A stretch of DNA of 64,000 nt from Wurfbainia villosa (taxonomy: Eukaryota > Streptophyta > Magnoliopsida > Zingiberales > Zingiberaceae). The notes below the pieces were generated by a model. It saw nothing but the letters and a program-made list of their open reading frames with translations. It was not told the origin of the DNA and ran no database searches. The position numbers and the translations under genes are program-made. The number at the start of each line of letters is the position of its first letter. Within the stretch, counting starts at the first letter, position 1. The DNA is taken from positions 16,913,011-16,977,010 of the forward strand of contig CM046004.1 of assembly GCA_025175895.1 (NCBI GenBank). Direction: 5' to 3'. Shown here piece after piece: positions 1 to 10,893 of the stretch.

Positions 1-1317
1 CGGTTAACTTTTACGCAAGTATTAGTTAATCCTTCTGGAGTGGATAAAAAGAAGGTTGTACGTGGATGCATCGTTTCAGGGATCAGAACGATTTCGATGC
101 AGTTGAATGAGGCATATCTTATGCCTACATCAGTTAAGAAACTACGAGATAGTCTGTCATATGCATGACGTGACTTTAGTAGTTATTATCTGGAATTGTA
201 GTTGTATGGAGCAGAAGTGCTCATGGAGTTTTGACTAGCTACTGGGTAGCTACTATAGAGTTGCTGGAATGCGAACGATTGCAACAAGTGAGATTGGTCG
301 CTATAGTCTTCCATGCACTTACAGCGTGTGTGGAGTGGAGTTTGGACAGTAGATGGAACTCTCTTGTGAGAAGATAATTTTCCGTCTTTAATATGGATAT
401 GTGTTCTGGACATGTATCCACTTAAGAAAGTGTTGCTACCGGAGGCACCTCATTCGAGATGTGTTGTTCATCCTGATGGTACTCGGATGTACCGAGAGCT
501 GAAACGTTTATACTGGTGGGAACGATATGAAGAGATATACCGCAGACTTTGTTGCTAGATATTTACTATACCAGCAGGTGATGATTGAATATCAGAAATC
601 CGATGGATTGCTCCAGGAAAAATTCCGATTTCAGAATGGAAGTGGGAGCGTATCACTATGGATTTCGTTACGGGATTGCCTAGGACTCGTAAAGGACGTG
701 ATGCGATTTGGGTGATTGTGGATCGACTGACCAAATCAGCTCATTTCCTTCCTATTCGTGGGTCGTACTCGTTGGATCATTCGGCAGAGTTGTATTGTCG
801 GAAGATTATCGGATTGCATGGGGTACTTTTGGGTCCTATATCTGATAGAGACCCGCGATTTACCTCACGATTTTTGGCTGAGTCAGCAGCAAACTATAAG
901 CACAGAGCTTCGGCTCCGTGTAGATCTCCTGTGTACTGGGAGGAAGTCGGGGAATGACAGCTATTGGAGGCCACAAAGTATCCAACATGATGCAAAGTTA
1001 GTGCATGTCATCGGATGAGAGTTATTAGAGGTTTCGATTCTACCTCAGTCTAATGCGACTTACGAGGAGATTCCGGTGCAAATTTTTGGTCGCAAGGAGC
1101 GACAGTAGTGAGACGAAAACCATCCGACTCGTAAAGGTTATATGACAGCATCATACCGATGAGGAGACTATGTGGGAGCTAGAAGATACTATCCGTGCTC
1201 GATATCCTCATCTATTCACATGAGGAATATATGTGGTCCTTTCGGAAACTTGCTTAAAGTAATTTTTTGCATGTTAGTACGAAATTTGGGGACCAAATTT
1301 TTATTAGTAGAGGAGAA
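1..1317 (+). pseudogene. Ty3/gypsy (chromovirus-like) pol 3' end, element G
   Basis: Decayed C-terminal part of a Ty3/gypsy polyprotein. In shifting plus frames I read the pre-integrase linker around 430-530 (VVHPDGTRMYRELKRLYWW), then from 658 the integrase core start MDFVTGLPRTRKG, DAIWVIVDRLTKSAHF and SDRDPRFTSRF, which hold the first two catalytic Asp. The third block with the Glu (normally DGQSER) is not readable. From about 1070 to 1215 the tail reads EEIPVQIFGRKERQ and, in another frame, ETMWELEDTIRARYPHLF, which is the chromodomain-like tail of Del/Tekay-type chromoviruses. Stops and frameshifts occur throughout, so it is not functional. Bases 1-420 are probably the RT/RNase H side of the same element but too eroded to read. 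The element enters from the left of the window. Confidence 0.8.
1306..1317 (+). other. Polypurine tract of gypsy element G
   Basis: The purine run AGTAGAGGAGAA lies directly before TGTAAAATACC, the expected start of a Del/Tekay-type LTR. It follows the usual post-pol motif (GGGGACCAAATTTTTATTAG). It would prime plus-strand cDNA synthesis in a live copy and fixes the LTR start at 1318. Confidence 0.65.
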
Positions 1318-3383
1318 TGTAAAATACCGAAAAAAAAAATTAGAAATTTTCCTGGACTTAAATGGAAATTTCTATGGTTGTTGCTGTGAAAGATTTAATA
1401 GGCTTCGGGAAAGCCTGTTTGGGTCATCTGCTTATGAGAGATTAATAGGGTTTAATCGACCTAAGTTTAAAAATAAAACCCTAAATTAAATTGAATGAAT
1501 CTAGGGTTTTAAAGTCCAACCCGTTAGTGCATCCAACCCGCTATCAAACCTGATCCATTTCCTTACTTAATACCCGAGCCATTTTTTTTCTTTCCATTTC
1601 GTTGCGGTCTTTTATTCATGCGTCGAACAGCCTCGAGCATTAGCTCTTTCTCTTCCTCTCCGAAACGCACGCAGTCGAGCGCTCTTCCCCTTCCTCACGA
1701 CGAGCGACGGCGGCGGCGGCCGGACCATCCTCAACGGGCTCTGCGGGTGAGCAAGGGCAGAGAGCGAATGGGAGTCGACAGCGAGCATGCGTGGCGGGGA
1801 GCTTGGAATCGGCGGCGTCCGGTGGTAATCTGCCCTTGCGATCTCTGTCGGAGCAAGCTCAGGAATGGGCGGTGCTAGGGCAGCTCGATCCCTCTTCTCC
1901 AGGCTCTCGTCGACCCTTTTTCACGTGAGCCGATTGGCGGCGTGATCACCGCGACAGAGAGGGGCTTCCACGGGTCTCACAGTGGTCGCCGGAGCAAGTT
2001 TAGGGCAGCAGGATTTCAGCGAATAGATGGATTTGGGGGATTGCTCTGCCGGTGGTCGTCGGAGCTAGGTAAGGGCTTATTCTTGCTTGCTACCTTGGGT
2101 GGGATGTATACCTAGCTGTGGATTCCGGTTGAGTTCGATTTGTCTTGTTGGGCAGTGGGTTTTTCCGACGAGCAGAACAGGGATAAGAGGGAGTGCTGCC
2201 GGTGGAGGTTGCAACCGATGGTAAGTCGATCTGTTTCGATTTTTCTTACGTTGCAGTTTGTAATCATTGTTGCTTAGACTGGGATTTTGGCTGGAGTTAT
2301 CGTCGTGAACGGGAAGAACCCTAACAACACATTTCGGGTTCGAGAGGCTGGATCAGCAAATCTACTGTGGGGATCCCATTTAGTCTTCACCTTCGATTTG
2401 TGGTAAAAGACCTCTCTACTTCTTTAGATTAAGAAATCTGAGAATTTGTAGGTTGGATGTAAACTTGTATATTGTGATTTCAGATGTTTGAGTTATGGAA
2501 TTGGACTTATCTTGTTGATAAGTTGTGGTCGATTGAAGGGGGAGAGGTAAGCTTTGATCTAGTAATGATATAGTTGGAGAACAATCATATTTGTTTGTGA
2601 TCATTAATATAGTGGTGTTAATTGTAGATTTACATATCGTATTTTTGGGCAGTTGAGTAGATCTGATGAGGATCAAGAAGTGGTGGTTGATTGCAACAAT
2701 TGTAAGGTAAGCTTTGATTTGGTATTGTTATGAAGTAGGATGTGCTACCTTTATAGTTGATGCTAGAGTTGTCTCATGAATGATACGGTGAATTTAATCT
2801 GATTAAGGTTGGAGAATGTTGAATTAGTTGGATATAATGATCGATGTAGGATTCGAATCAATCATTCGATGTAAACTAGAACTTAGTTATGTTCTATGTG
2901 TTCTTTTGCAGGACCTTGATTGGTGATAGATGTTTGCACGCGTGGATAGCTAGCATGAGCTATTTAGCAAGTGGGTAATTCCTACCCTGGTCAGGTAGTT
3001 TTAATGCATTCAGATTTAGTCATAAATATGAGCATGTTAGGTGTTCATATTATCTTGACCCTGCTCTTATTATCTTATGCTTGAATTTATCGTTGGATGT
3101 ATTTATGCTCAATTGTTGATATCACATATACCCTATCATGATTTAGGAGTTATAGATATGATATAAATTGACTTATATGTTTAGTAGGGTGTAAATATCA
3201 ATACGGGTGATGACCCAATTTATAAATTGACAAAAAGGTCATATATGGGTAGGTAATGCCCTAAATGTAGGTTTTATTTCCAATACCCGTATGTTGCATA
3301 CTTGTTACCAACCAGGTGTTGTGTAATGGTTAAGTGAAGGGTGATTAGTGTGTCGCTACGGACCGGTGGTCCCAGCTTGACAT

Positions 3384-3667
3384 GATTAGTCGAGTACGAC
3401 TCTCTACAGGATAGAGAGTGCGTCGATCAGTTGAGTACGACTCTCTATTGGAGAGAGAGTTATGATCAGTCGAGTACGACTCTCTACAAGATAGAGAGTG
3501 CATCAATTAGTTGAGTACGACTCTCTATTGGAGAGAGAGTTATGATCAGTTGAGTACGACTCTCTACAGGATAGAGAGTCCACCGATCAGTCGAGTATGA
3601 CTCTCTACATGATAGAGAGTGTATTGATTAGATGGGTACGACTCTTTGCTGAACAGAGAGTCTGTGG
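3384..3667 (+). repeat. Tandem array of about seven 40-bp palindromic units
   Basis: Units begin GATCAGTCGAGTACGACTC and start near 3384, 3425, 3464, 3505, 3544, 3585 and 3626. Two unit types alternate in the first part: one with ACTCTCTACAGGATAGAGAGT and one with ACTCTCTATTGGAGAGAGAGT. Each unit folds on itself (ACTCTCT with AGAGAGT, 6-7 nt loop). The last unit is degraded and ends 7 bp before the insertion point of element A. It is part of the gypsy LTR. Confidence 0.85.
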
Positions 3668-3669
3668 TA

Positions 3670-3674
3670 GATGG
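3670..3674. repeat. Target-site duplication GATGG (left) of element A
   Basis: GATGG precedes the TGTTGGG terminus at 3675 and recurs at 10894-10898 directly after the 61-bp LTR remnant. The surrounding gypsy LTR is contiguous once A and one GATGG are removed. Confidence 0.85.
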
Positions 3675-5878
3675 TGTTGGGTTTCCGGCACCGCGGCGTG
3701 TGTGTGTTCGATCATGTTTCGTAAACATGAGCACAGCAGAAGCAATAAAAATAATAAATACTCCTATTTATTACAACACACACAACACACGCATGATATT
3801 ACAACAAGTGTAGACATAACCGTAAATTAAAATTGCAATAAAAGGAAATTAAACTACGTTATACCTTTCGTATGACATGTAGCGGGAACGGCATCAACCG
3901 GAACGATCCTTGTAAGAATCGTCTCTATCCGTATCCACGCCGAGCTCCTCGGGATGACTTCGCCAAGCCACGAGCTTCGTCTTCGTACGGGTTACTAGCC
4001 TCGTGTTGAAGACGACGTGATCGAGAGATGATCACGATCCGAATCCAAATTCGGATCCAAAACGAGTTCTCAAAACTTGCTTCTCCGGAGAGGTATTCGT
4101 CAACCGTTTGACGAATCCTTCGTCCTCCATCTCAGAGGATTACCGGAGATCAAATCCCCGGTAAGTTAGCCGCTGTCGGAGCACTAACCGTCGTCCAAAC
4201 GACGCTCCGACGAGAGGAGAACAAGCTGTCCAGAAAACTAGACAGCTTTGGTGGAGACCTTGCGCCGGCCAAATAAGGAAAGCGACTTGCTCACCTTGTC
4301 GCCGGAGCCAAGGAAGATCACCGGAGCTCCTCCTGCAGCAGCTTGTCGCTGGCAAGAGGAGGAAAGCAGCAGCTGGTCGCGGTTGGAAGAGATATGGGTC
4401 GGGCGGCAAGAAAAGTTGGCGCCAACTCAAAGGGGAGATAAGGTGGGCGCCAAACTAGGGTTGCCTCTTCATTAGGGCTTAACAAACCCTAATGCCCTCT
4501 TTTATAGAGAACTAATTCTCTTAATGGTTAATGGATCATATCCATAAAGCCCGTTAACCCGCGCCATTAAGATAAGTTAAAATAAACCAAACCATGATGG
4601 TTTATTTTAAGTTAAAACGAACCGAACCAACCTTTGGTTCATTCGTTTAATATAAACCAAACCCTTTGGTTTATTCTCATCCATTGGATTAGAACCAAAC
4701 CATTTTGGTCCATCCATTATGTCTTCATAAGACACGGCCCATCCACGCTTCCATTGCGACTGAAACAATTTCATGCTCGCTTTATGTTTGGTCCAACCAA
4801 ACATAGTTTCTCTCGGTCTGAGAATCCCATTCTCAAGCTCGTTTTAAATCCTTTGGATTACACTCGGTGTGCGTGTGACCAAATAGGTTCTCGGTTTATG
4901 TTGGCCGTCTATAATTAACCATTAATTATAGATCGATCATGAGTGGCACCTAGTAGTACATCATGATCCCCAATTAACCGAAAAGATCAACGGTTGATCT
5001 AGAACTATTTCTGAAACCCTTCAGTAGCTCGAATGAATCGTGCCCCATTCACTTCACTCATCTTATACCCACTTGGTTCAGGACATGGTCTATTGTGTCA
5101 CCCTCACTAGGTCGACTCACGCCACACCTAGCCCAAGTATCATTTCCTCGCCCTACGGATTCTAGTTACTCCACATGTATCGAAGAGTACCTTACTCTAA
5201 ACATGTAATGCTTTGGCCAAAGACTTTAGTAACAACCCGACGGGAGGCCATGGGTATACATCTCCTCGCAAGGAGTGGTGAATCCTTTATAGGCTATTCA
5301 AACACCTTCGATCACTTCGACTTATACCCAATCATCCCGGTCCACATCTCCTGAGATGTTTGCTTAAGATGTCAAAGCATAAGTCTCCATGATCAAGATG
5401 ACTTGAATACCGCAAGTCAAAGGAACATCGCACTTAAGCCACAAGAAGAACTTCATTGACATATCTATATATGCAGAGAACCATATGAAGTCTTACTACC
5501 GGTCACTCCAATGAACTAGTTACCATAACTAGCATCCACGATTAACTCGACATCACTATGTCTCCAAAGAGAATCACCGCTTGATACACCAAGGAGTATA
5601 CTGTAAGTCTCGATGTAATTGATGGTGTCCAAATCCATCAATTCATCGACTAGGATAATTCGATACATCACAATTACACATGTAGAGATACTCACTAGTT
5701 GTGATCCAATCACAAATTCTCTCATGCCGTGAATCGTATCGTGACATTCAAGAAATGAGTTTAAGATCCAATCAAATACATTAAACATGTATACTCAAAT
5801 AGTGAATCTTCATTTATCATATAAATGGTTCATACATAAGGCGCATTGCCTTAGGATATCTCTCATATATTACTAACA
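3675..5878 (-). repeat. 3' LTR of element A (2204 bp)
   Basis: On the plus strand it starts TGTTGGG and ends TACTAACA, so in element orientation it is TGTTAG...CCCAACA. It aligns along its length with the LTRs at 41670, 44123, 51511 and 58660. A TATA-like TTTTATAG (minus-strand CTATAAAA) lies at 4500-4507, followed by a GC-rich block (4150-4440). The proximal part resembles the C LTRs (for example GAATCGTCTCTATCC) more than the B LTRs. The last 800 bp carry many small indels relative to the other copies. Confidence 0.9.
4500..4507 (-). promoter_or_regulatory. TATA box of element A 3' LTR
   Basis: TTTTATAG on plus is CTATAAAA on the element strand, at the same LTR position as the TATA boxes near 42488, 44941, 52329 and 59480. 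Transcription would run leftwards, out of the element into the gypsy LTR. Confidence 0.6.
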
Positions 5879-5891
5879 GACTCCCACTGCC
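5879..5891 (-). other. Polypurine tract of element A
   Basis: Plus-strand GACTCCCACTGCC reads GGCAGTGGGAGTC on the element strand, directly before the LTR start TGTTAG. The other copies have a longer version ending AAGTGGGAGTT. Confidence 0.75.
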
Positions 5892-7338
5892 TAATGCCAA
5901 TCGCTACAGATCCAATACCATAAGCTCTAACATGACCTCAAACTTATTTTGAGGTAATGCCTTAGTCAAAGGATCCGCTAAGTTCCTTTCAAAGGGAATT
6001 TTCTCGATTTGTATTTCGCTCCTACTTATGATCTCTCCTAATAAGATGATAGCGGCGGCACATGTTTGGATCACGATGAGACCACATCAAGTTCGTAGAT
6101 GAACTTTGATCCAAACCGCTTCTTTGTCGCCTAAAGCCGCAATGTATTCTCGCTTTAGTGGCGTAATCCGCTATAGTGTCAAGCTTGGAACCTTTCCAAC
6201 TTATCGCGCCCATTCCGTGTGAATACATACCCGCACAAAACATGGAATCATCCTTGTCCGTCTCGAGTCCGCATCCGATACCCACGTGATCACCATGTAC
6301 CCTTCTCCATATATTAGAACACATCCTTAGTTCTTCTCAAGTACTTAAGGATCGCCTTAACACCACCCAATGATCCATTCCTCGATCGGATCGTATCCGC
6401 CGTGACACTCAGAGCATACGATACATCGGGCCTCGTGACATAACATAGCATACATGATAGATCCTATTATGGATGCATAGGGAATCTTACTCATGCAAAT
6501 CCTCTCGCCTTCTGCGGACATAGACTTCAAAGGTGTACCCTATGCCCGATGGGTAAGAAACCTTTCTTGGATTCTCGACATGCTAAACCTCTTTAGCACT
6601 CGGCCTATATATGTAGATCATGAAGACCAAGCAACTGCTTCGATCTATCTCTATAGATCTTAATCCCAGGATGTAGGTTGCTTCTCCTGTGTCTTTCATG
6701 GAGAATGTCTTGGATAACCAAACCTTAATCGATCAGAAGATTGACACATCGCTTCCTATAAGTAATATGTCATCCATACAATACTAGGAACACGATCGCA
6801 CTCTACTAACCTTCTTGTACACACAAGGTTCGCTCGATTTTGTGAGAAATCAAACTTTTGATCGCCTCATCAAAACGGATATTCCAGCCTCGGATGCTTG
6901 CTTCAATCCATAAATGGATCGCCGCAACTTGCATACCTTGGTTTTATCAACCGATGTGAAACCTCAGTCAGATCATATACACGCCCTCGAGCAAGTTTCC
7001 ATTAAGGAAAGTTGTTTTCACATCCATCCGCCATATCTCATAATCATAATGAGCCGCTATGGCCAGGAGCATCCGAATGGATTTAAGATAGCTACAAAGT
7101 AATAGGTTTCGCCATAATCAACACCTTGCTTTGACGATATCCTTCGCCACCAATCTAGCCTTATAGGTAATCACATTACCATCCATGTCGGTTTTCTTCT
7201 TGAAAACCCACTTGCACCCTATAGGCTTTATGCCTTCAGTGGGTCAACCAAGTTCCAAACTTGGTTTTCATACATGGAATCCATTTCCACTTCATGGCAC
7301 CAAGCCACTTATCCCTTTCTCAACTTGTCAAGACTTCT
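5892..7338 (-). pseudogene. Element A reverse transcriptase / RNase H, heavily shifted
   Basis: Nucleotide alignment by eye to element C (46281-47890) shows the whole RT-RNase H segment is present, but no frame stays open beyond about 100 codons. Short readable pieces include GAISWKGSKLDTIADYATKA (compare GGAVSWKSSKQDTIADST in C) and the linker region near 6914-7102. The damage is mainly 1-12 bp deletions and local rewriting, not the C-to-T stops seen in C. By contrast the adjoining integrase and protease are nearly open. See the finding on CTG-to-TCG changes. Confidence 0.8.
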
Positions 7339-8436
7339 TCATAACTGTAGGCTCTCATCATCAATGAGTAACACGCCGCTCGATTCGCTTACTAGAAATC
7401 CATATCTCTCAGGAATATTGCGTGTTCTACCAGATCTACGAAGATGTGGTGTTACAATAGGTCCAGCCGATTGCTCATCACTATGAGTTGTCGGCTGTTG
7501 TGCTTCACCAGGTATCTCATTAATGTCTATTTGAGTCTCTCGAGCCTCCTCAAGCTCGACGACACTCCCACTGTTTTCTTGCAAGAGAAACTCTTTCTCT
7601 AGAAACACAGCATGCCTTGAAACAAACACCTTTTGTTCCACAGGATGATAGAATTGGTAACCCCTTATTTCCTTAGGGTATCCAATAAATAGACATTTAT
7701 CAGACTTAGCATCCATTTTGTCTGATACAGTCCGCTTCACATAAGCAGGACAACCCCATATCTCCAAGTAAGATACATGAGGTTTCTTACTATTCCATAT
7801 CTCATATGGAGTAGTTGAGACTACCTTGGTAGGCATTCTGTTTAACAAGTAAACAGCTGTCTGAAGTACATAACCCCAAAAGGACTTGGGAAGAGTCGCA
7901 TGATTCATCATTGACCTGACCATGTCCAACAAGGTCCGGTTACGCCTCTCAGATACACCATTATGCTGTGGTGTATAGGGCGGAGTCCATTGAGACAATA
8001 TGCCATTGTCTCTTAGATAATCAAGAAACTCTTGACTTAAGTATTCACCACCTCGATCCGATTGAAGTATTTTAATACTTTTGTCATGTTGTTTCTCTAC
8101 TTCATTTCTGAATTCTTTGAACCTTTCAAAGGCTTCAGACTTGTGTTTCATCAAGAACACATACCCAAACCGTGAGTGATCATCGGTGAAGGTAATGAAG
8201 TAGTTATAGCCTCCTAAAGCTTGAGTTGACATAGGTCCACATACATCAGTATGTACTAGACCTAGTAACTCTCCCACTCGTTCACCTTTTCCAGTAAAAG
8301 GTAACTTAGTCATCTTGCCTTTTAAGCATGATTCGCATGTATCGTATGAATCCAATTCAAACGATTCCAGAATTCCACATCGGTGTAATTCGTACATGCG
8401 TTTCTTGCTTATATGGCCAAGACGACAATGCCACAT
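7339..8436 (-). pseudogene. Element A integrase (365-codon open frame)
   Basis: Open from MWHCRLGHISKKRMYELHRC to LLIDDESLQL. It holds the HHCC zinc motif (HCRLGH ... CESCLKGK, residues 3-42), the three catalytic acidic residues (Asp in HTDVCGPM near residue 66, Asp in SDRGGEYL near 126, Glu in NGVSERRNR near 162), the GKPY-like IWGCPAYVKR region, and the linker ending RSGRTRNIPERYGFLVSES. All integrase catalytic residues are intact. It is cut from the upstream protease by a single TGA at 8452-8454 (CGA in related copies), and from RT by a frameshift after LLIDDE. It would act in the cytoplasmic and nuclear integration complex of the element. Confidence 0.85.
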
Positions 8437-8460
8437 ATAGGAGTCTATTTGATTATCCTT

Positions 8461-9539
8461 TCAAGCACGCGTGTTGCTCGCTTCGATATTGCAAATGTCA
8501 CTGGATACGTCCAACGTATAAACACCATTGCTTAAAGTTCCAGTCCCATAAAGAACCCCATTCAAAGTTATGTAACAACAATTGTTACTAAACGTCAAAT
8601 GGAAACCATTTCTATTTAAACAAGAAATAGAAATGATGTTCTTTATCAACGAAGGAATATAAAAGCAATTGTCCAGTTCTAAGACAAATCCTGCAGGGAG
8701 TTTCAACAAATACGTTCCGATGGCGAGTGCAGCAACTTTTGCTCCATTCCCAACACGTAAATTTGACTTTCCCTTGACGAGTCTTCTTCTATTCCTTAGC
8801 CCATGTATGTCATTACATATATGTGAGCCACACCCAGTATCCAATACCCAAGTGTCTAAGGAAATAGAACGACATTCAATAAAGAAGATTTCTGAAGAAG
8901 ATGGGGCATCCGATGCCTTATCCTTCTTCACGGACTCAAGATGAATCTTGCACTTTCTTCGCAAATGGCTCTCCTTGCCATAATGATGGCAAGTTTCCTT
9001 TTGTGCTAGTTCTACCTTCTTAGCCCTTCTCTTCTTTCCCTTATGTTGTTCCTTTGACTTCCTCTTAGAACCTTTCTTCGAGTAATCAACTAACAACACC
9101 GTCCCCTGCTCATGCTTCTCAGAAGACTCCACAGTCTTCAGCATATTGAGCAGTACCACAGATGAACCTCCTAGCATCTCAGAGGTGAAGAGGAGCTTTG
9201 AGACTTCGAACCTTTCGAATCTCACTTGCTCATCAACCAACTCACAAAGATGAAGGACTACGATATGAGCATCCATATGCTCATGCTGCTTTCGTAGCTT
9301 GGGTTCCATCGCGGCTAGCATGATCCAACTCATTTGTTCAGAATCACTCACATGTTTCTGATAGGCCAACAATTGGTCCAAAGTTGCATCGTCACTAGGA
9401 CGGGCGGGAAGAGGCGCTTCGAGGACATACACAAGCTTTTCACCTTGAGAACAATTCTCAAGTTTCTAAGTCAGTCCAAGAAGTTAGGCCCAGTCAGTTT
9501 GTTCGAATCCAAAATAGTGCGCAAATTCAAAGACGTCAT
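8461..9539 (-). pseudogene. Element A Gag and protease
   Basis: Gag starts at the ATG at 9539 (MTSLNLRTILDSNKL), meets TGA at codon 23 (9471-9473), then a 1-nt shift, and continues as the long open frame 9432-8461. That frame contains the Gag core (residues 1-90), a basic segment with KRKSKEQHKGKKRRAKK, a damaged CCHC knuckle (CHHYGKESHLRRKC, second Cys replaced by Tyr), and the protease with active site VLDTGCGSHIC. A stretch matching 55 residues of element C Gag is absent between SVV and LLNMLK, without loss of frame; element B lacks the same stretch. Confidence 0.85.
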
Positions 9540-10812
9540 GATCAATTTATTGACCTAGAAATACAAAACGAGCATATATGAGAAAATGATTTTAAAATGC
9601 ATCAATATACATTTATAAATCCCATTCATTTTTCGAATTTCAAAAAACCCTTAAAATCACTTCGGGAGATCGTAGGTCCATCTCCGAATGGGCTGATATC
9701 CATCATAGATAAGAACAACCTTGGAGTGAGTCCAACAAGCCATTCTTAGCTATGATGGTGGGTATCAAGTATACCGATTACATATCATGTATATGTAACT
9801 ATCACAATGTGCTATCAACTAATTGAATGTTTACACATACATTGGGTTGTTAACACATTAACAAGTATGCATCATATGCATAGCACCCAACTTCACCTCT
9901 CTTCACATCGACCTTGGAGTGAGTCCAACAAATCGATGTTCCAAGTTAAAGCCGACCCATTAATCGCGAAATAGTTTTAATATGGTTAGAGCGCATTCAA
10001 CCAATTAGCCAGGCTTGGAGTGAGTCCAACAACCCAAACTAACGATTGACCTCTGACTCTTACCATATTAGAGTTAAACTATTCCAATGATTTGAACATG
10101 TTCAGGTTCGAGCCGGGCTTGGAGTAAGTCCAACAACCCAAACAAGAAACAGAACTCTGGTTCTAACCATATTAATGGAAGGTGTAGGCTTTAATATTGA
10201 GTTAGGGTTTTTATGTCTCATCCTCTTTGCATGCAAATAACTATTATCTACATGGCATGGCATACATGGCATACATCTAAATGTCACGACACGCATGGCA
10301 TAATGTTATGCATCTAATGCAATTACATGGCATACAATTATGTCATGTATATATTTCCTTATATGTCATAACTATTTATGGAAATAAAATATGTTTAAGA
10401 TTTGATTCTCCAAATCAAATCATAATTAAATTAGGAAACAAATTTCCAAATCTAATCACATATTTTATTCATGGAATTATTTGATTAAGGAAAATCTATT
10501 TAGGAAACCAATTTCCTAAATCATTAAAACTACTTATGGAAATAAAATATTTTAAGATTTGATTTCCCAAATCAAATCATGATTAAATTAGGAAACAAAT
10601 TTCCAGAATCTAATCAAATATTTTATTTATGGAAAATATCAATTTCCATAAATAGTTCCAACTTTCCAAAAGTGGAAGATTTCCATAAATACTTCTAGAC
10701 TTTCCAAAATTGAAAAATTTTCATAAATACTTCTAAATTTTCAAAATTTAGAAAACTTCCAGAAATACATTATGACTATCGCAAAACCATTTTTACGATT
10801 ATGTCGAAACAC
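9540..10812 (-). other. Untranslated leader of element A
   Basis: About 1.27 kb between primer site and Gag start. It has four copies of a 20-bp motif (plus strand CTTGGAGTGAGTCCAACAA) at 9719, 9912, 10013 and 10117. Nearer the primer site an AT-rich part holds a twice-repeated block (about 10379-10460 and 10537-10625) with the palindrome GATTTGATT...AATCAAATC. The same layout is kept in B and C. No open frame. Confidence 0.75.
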
Positions 10813-10831
10813 AACCTGGGCTCTGATACCA
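10813..10831 (-). other. Primer-binding site of element A (tRNA-iMet)
   Basis: The plus strand AACCTGGGCTCTGATACCA is, on the element strand, TGGTATCAGAGCCCAGGTT, the usual copia site complementary to the 3' end of initiator tRNA-Met. One base separates it from the LTR. Confidence 0.9.
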
Positions 10832-10832
10832 C

Positions 10833-10893
10833 TGTTGGGTTTCCGGCACCGCGGCGTGTGTGTGTTCGATCATGTTTCGTAAACATGAGCACA
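10833..10893 (-). repeat. 61-bp remnant of element A 5' LTR
   Basis: Identical by eye over all 61 bp to 3675-3735, the other LTR's U5 end, then stops at ...GAGCACA and is followed at once by the target duplication GATGG. About 2.1 kb of the 5' LTR is missing. Confidence 0.9.

Larger units (their letters stand above)
3675..10893 (-). mobile_element. Angela-type copia element A, 5' LTR truncated
   Basis: Ty1/copia element in minus orientation inserted in the gypsy LTR and flanked by GATGG duplications. Left to right on the plus strand: 3' LTR (3675-5878), polypurine tract, eroded RNase H/RT (5892-7338), integrase (7339-8436), protease and Gag (8461-9539), leader (9540-10812), primer site (10813-10831) and only the last 61 bp of the 5' LTR. 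The Pol order PR-IN-RT-RH on the coding strand and the sequence motifs (HTDVCGPMST, SDRGGEYLS) place it in the Angela/BARE lineage. It is inactive because of the LTR deletion, many frameshifts in RT/RH, a stop between PR and IN, and an early Gag stop. Confidence 0.9.

Noticed and set aside
1618..1878. Arg-rich 86-codon plus frame
   Set aside because: Lies in the GC-rich leader-like part of the gypsy LTR, with no domain; no evidence of a gene.
3384..3667. CRISPR-like spaced repeats
   Set aside because: Units are contiguous, with no unique spacers, and sit inside a plant LTR.
4140..4475. Pro/Arg-rich frames in Angela LTRs (also 42102, 44582, 51937, 59119)
   Set aside because: Same GC-rich LTR segment in each copy, frames not conserved between copies.
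10813..10831. Possible tRNA gene at TGGTATCAGAGC words (also 19668, 24766, 51491, 58640)
   Set aside because: Only the complement of a tRNA 3' end next to an LTR; no cloverleaf. These are primer sites.
3675..10893. A as a novel element with 61-bp LTRs (TRIM-like)
   Set aside because: The left end continues as a 2.2-kb LTR up to a polypurine tract and matches four other 2.2-kb LTRs; a 4-bp microhomology deletion explains the short right end.
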